Assembly (NCBI GenBank): GCA_030017825.1
Contig: JASEGW010000070.1
Location: forward strand, 1 to 7,449
Direction of reading: 5' to 3'
Origin: a bacterium
GTDB lineage: Bacteria > UBA9089 > JAHJRX01
Length of the DNA stretch: 7,449 nucleotides
Shown here: positions 6,322 to 7,449 of the stretch, one piece after another
Position numbering within the stretch: the stretch's first letter is position 1
Layout: every line of letters starts with the position of its first letter
Program-made: the position numbers and the translations under genes
Notes under the pieces: generated by a model
Told to the model about the DNA's origin: nothing
The model's database searches: none
What the model saw: only the letters and a program-made list of their open reading frames with translations

Positions 6322-7356
6322 TTATTCTCCTAATTTAACTTGTTGACTATTTTTAAAGTAGTCATAAGGCCCAATAGAGGAGTTTCTTTCTATGTGACTA
6401 TTTACAATGAAGGAGGAAAAAACAGTGCATTCGTTCTCTATTTCTGAATTTATAATGCATGAAAAAGGACCAATTACACATTTAGATTCAATAACAGTGT
6501 TTCCCATAATGCTGGTATAAGGGTAAATAATGGTATCTTGTTCTATTTTCACTTCCTGGTCTACGAAAGTAGAATTAGGGTCTAATATAGTAACTCCTTG
6601 AAGCATTAAATTATTTAGTATTTGTTCCCTAATTCTATTTTCTGCTTTACTAAGATGAATACGATTGTTAATACCTAAAGCTTCATTGGGGTCCTCAGTT
6701 TTAAGGGAAGCTACTACTAGTTGATCTTTAATGAAATTTTCAATGCAGTCTGTTAAGTAATACTCTCCTTTTTCCTGATTAAGTTTTAAATTATTTAAGG
6801 CTTGGTGCAAATCTTCCCATTTAAAGCAATAAATACTGGTGTTGATTTCATTAATATTTTTTTCAGAAGGGGTAGCATCTAATTCTTCCACAATTTTTAC
6901 TACCATGCCCTCATTATTTCTAGTTACTCTTCCATAGCCTTTAGGATTATTGATTACAGAGGTGAGTATAGTGGCTGAAGCATTTTGTTTCTTATGAGTT
7001 TGATATAGTTTTTCTAATGTTTCTACAGTAAGAAGAGGCGCATCTGCGCATAAAACTAGTATATTTCCTTTAAAATCTCCTAAGGCATTTTTAATTTGCA
7101 TTAAAGCATGACCGGTACCTAATTGTTCTCTTTGAAGAATAGTTTTTACATTAGAGGGTAAGGTTTTTTTTACCTCCTCGGCTTTATGTCCCAAAATAAC
7201 TAATGTTTCTTTAATAAAAGAGAGTTTGGATGTAGTGTTTAAAGAGTAGTTAATAATGGGAGTACCGCAAAGTTTATGGAGCACCTTAGGAGCTGAGGAT
7301 TTCATCCTAGTTCCTTCTCCAGCAGCTAATATAACAGCAATAGTATCTTTTTCCAT
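6322..7356 (-). CDS. glmU: UDP-GlcNAc pyrophosphorylase, GlmU lacking most of the acetyltransferase domain
   Basis: This 344-residue protein has a complete GlmU uridylyltransferase domain, which joins GlcNAc-1-phosphate and UTP to give UDP-GlcNAc for peptidoglycan and LPS. Motifs are LAAGEGTRMKSSAPKVLH at residues 10-27, QREQLGTGHA at 75-84, the metal-binding aspartate in CADAP at 103-107, GYGR at 140-143, GEYYLTD at 197-203 and GINNR at 228-232. A left-handed beta-helix starts at about 252 (GVTILDP), but the protein stops after SSIGPYDYFKNSQQVKLGE. Full GlmU is about 450 residues; the acetyl-CoA and GlcN-1-P residues, in E. coli Arg333, Lys351, His363 and beyond, are absent. The stop is followed directly by prs, whose ribosome binding site lies in the last codons, so this is not a simple frameshift seen in the window. 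The product may be monofunctional. A weak AAGG about 8 nt before the ATG at 7356 serves as ribosome binding site. Confidence 0.93.
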   Translation of the reverse strand: MEKDTIAVILAAGEGTRMKSSAPKVLHKLCGTPIINYSLNTTSKLSFIKETLVILGHKAEEVKKTLPSNVKTILQREQLGTGHALMQIKNALGDFKGNILVLCADAPLLTVETLEKLYQTHKKQNASATILTSVINNPKGYGRVTRNNEGMVVKIVEELDATPSEKNINEINTSIYCFKWEDLHQALNNLKLNQEKGEYYLTDCIENFIKDQLVVASLKTEDPNEALGINNRIHLSKAENRIREQILNNLMLQGVTILDPNSTFVDQEVKIEQDTIIYPYTSIMGNTVIESKCVIGPFSCIINSEIENECTVFSSFIVNSHIERNSSIGPYDYFKNSQQVKLGE

Positions 7357-7381
7357 AAATATACCTTAGAATATAAATATG

Positions 7382-7411
7382 TTTATAAACAATAATGTAA
7401 CTATTCAGCAA
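7382..7411 (-). promoter_or_regulatory. Candidate promoter of the glmU operon, partly inside the repeat
   Basis: On the minus strand TTGCTG (7411-7406) is followed after 18 bases by TATAAA (7387-7382), a reasonable sigma-70-like pair. It would start transcription near 7375, about 20 nt before the glmU ATG. The -35 half lies within the terminal sequence of the repeated element. AT-rich DNA makes chance matches common. Confidence 0.3.
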
Positions 7412-7449
7412 TGTTCAATGTAACAACATATTTCCTTAGTGCGAAGTTT
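7397..7449. repeat. Second copy of the MITE-like element's left end, cut by the window edge
   Basis: These 53 bases match 1914-1966 with one difference (T at 7419 where the other copy has G at 1936). The copy begins GTAACTATTCAGC 40 bp upstream of the glmU start codon and is in the same + strand orientation as the first. It continues past the window end, so its total length is unknown. Flanking bases outside the shared block differ between the copies, which places a true element boundary at or next to 7397. Confidence 0.85.

Noticed and set aside
7381..7390. GTTTATAAAC palindrome before glmU
   Set aside because: A 10-base AT-rich palindrome is expected by chance, and it coincides with the candidate -10 region.
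1..7449. CRISPR array, tRNA or rRNA genes
   Set aside because: No regularly spaced repeats, cloverleaf or rRNA-like sequence was seen on either strand; the only spaced repeats are those of the palindromic element and the WD40 coding repeats.

Overview
The window is AT-rich bacterial DNA with compact housekeeping genes, and it is probably from a diderm (two-membrane) bacterium, because it encodes an LptE-type outer-membrane lipoprotein with a clear lipobox. The order glmU-prs-rplY-pth is widespread in Firmicutes-like and several candidate phyla. An lptE-holA pair is typical of Gram-negative bacteria, and holA facing rpsT is common. Together these suggest an uncultured, deep-branching diderm lineage. 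I cannot name the phylum from sequence alone.

Layout: (1) Positions 1-922 hold a WD40 beta-propeller protein whose 5' border is at the window edge. Its C-terminal tail resembles the linker that joins WD40 propellers to caspase-like domains, but no caspase follows. (2) Positions 923-1148 have no gene; they carry two mutually exclusive hairpins and a G6 run. (3) Positions 1149-1893 encode a small HD-GYP cyclic-di-GMP phosphodiesterase-like protein, split by one extra A in a 10-A run. (4) Positions 1914-2138 hold a MITE-like non-coding element with terminal inverted repeats and a large internal palindrome; the same 53 bp starts again at 7397 and runs off the window. (5) Positions 2188-2469 are rpsT. 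(6) Positions 2441-7356, all on the minus strand and read right to left, are glmU (short form), prs, rplY/ctc, pth, lptE and holA. holA and rpsT converge and overlap by 29 bp.

How the genes work together: GlmU (UDP-GlcNAc) and Prs (PRPP) supply precursors for the cell envelope and for nucleotides. L25 and S20 are ribosomal proteins, Pth recycles peptidyl-tRNA, LptE helps insert LPS in the outer membrane, and HolA is the delta subunit of the replication clamp loader. glmU to lptE looks like one operon: gaps are 1, 9, 2 and 19 nt, and several ribosome binding sites overlap the preceding stop codon. holA follows after 148 nt and may have its own promoter. The left third (WD40, HD-GYP, palindromic element) is the accessory part and the least ordinary.

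Most interesting: the two-copy palindromic element whose ends lie 40-50 bp upstream of two essential genes, a GlmU that stops just where its acetyltransferase active site should begin, and the poly-A frameshift in the HD-GYP gene.
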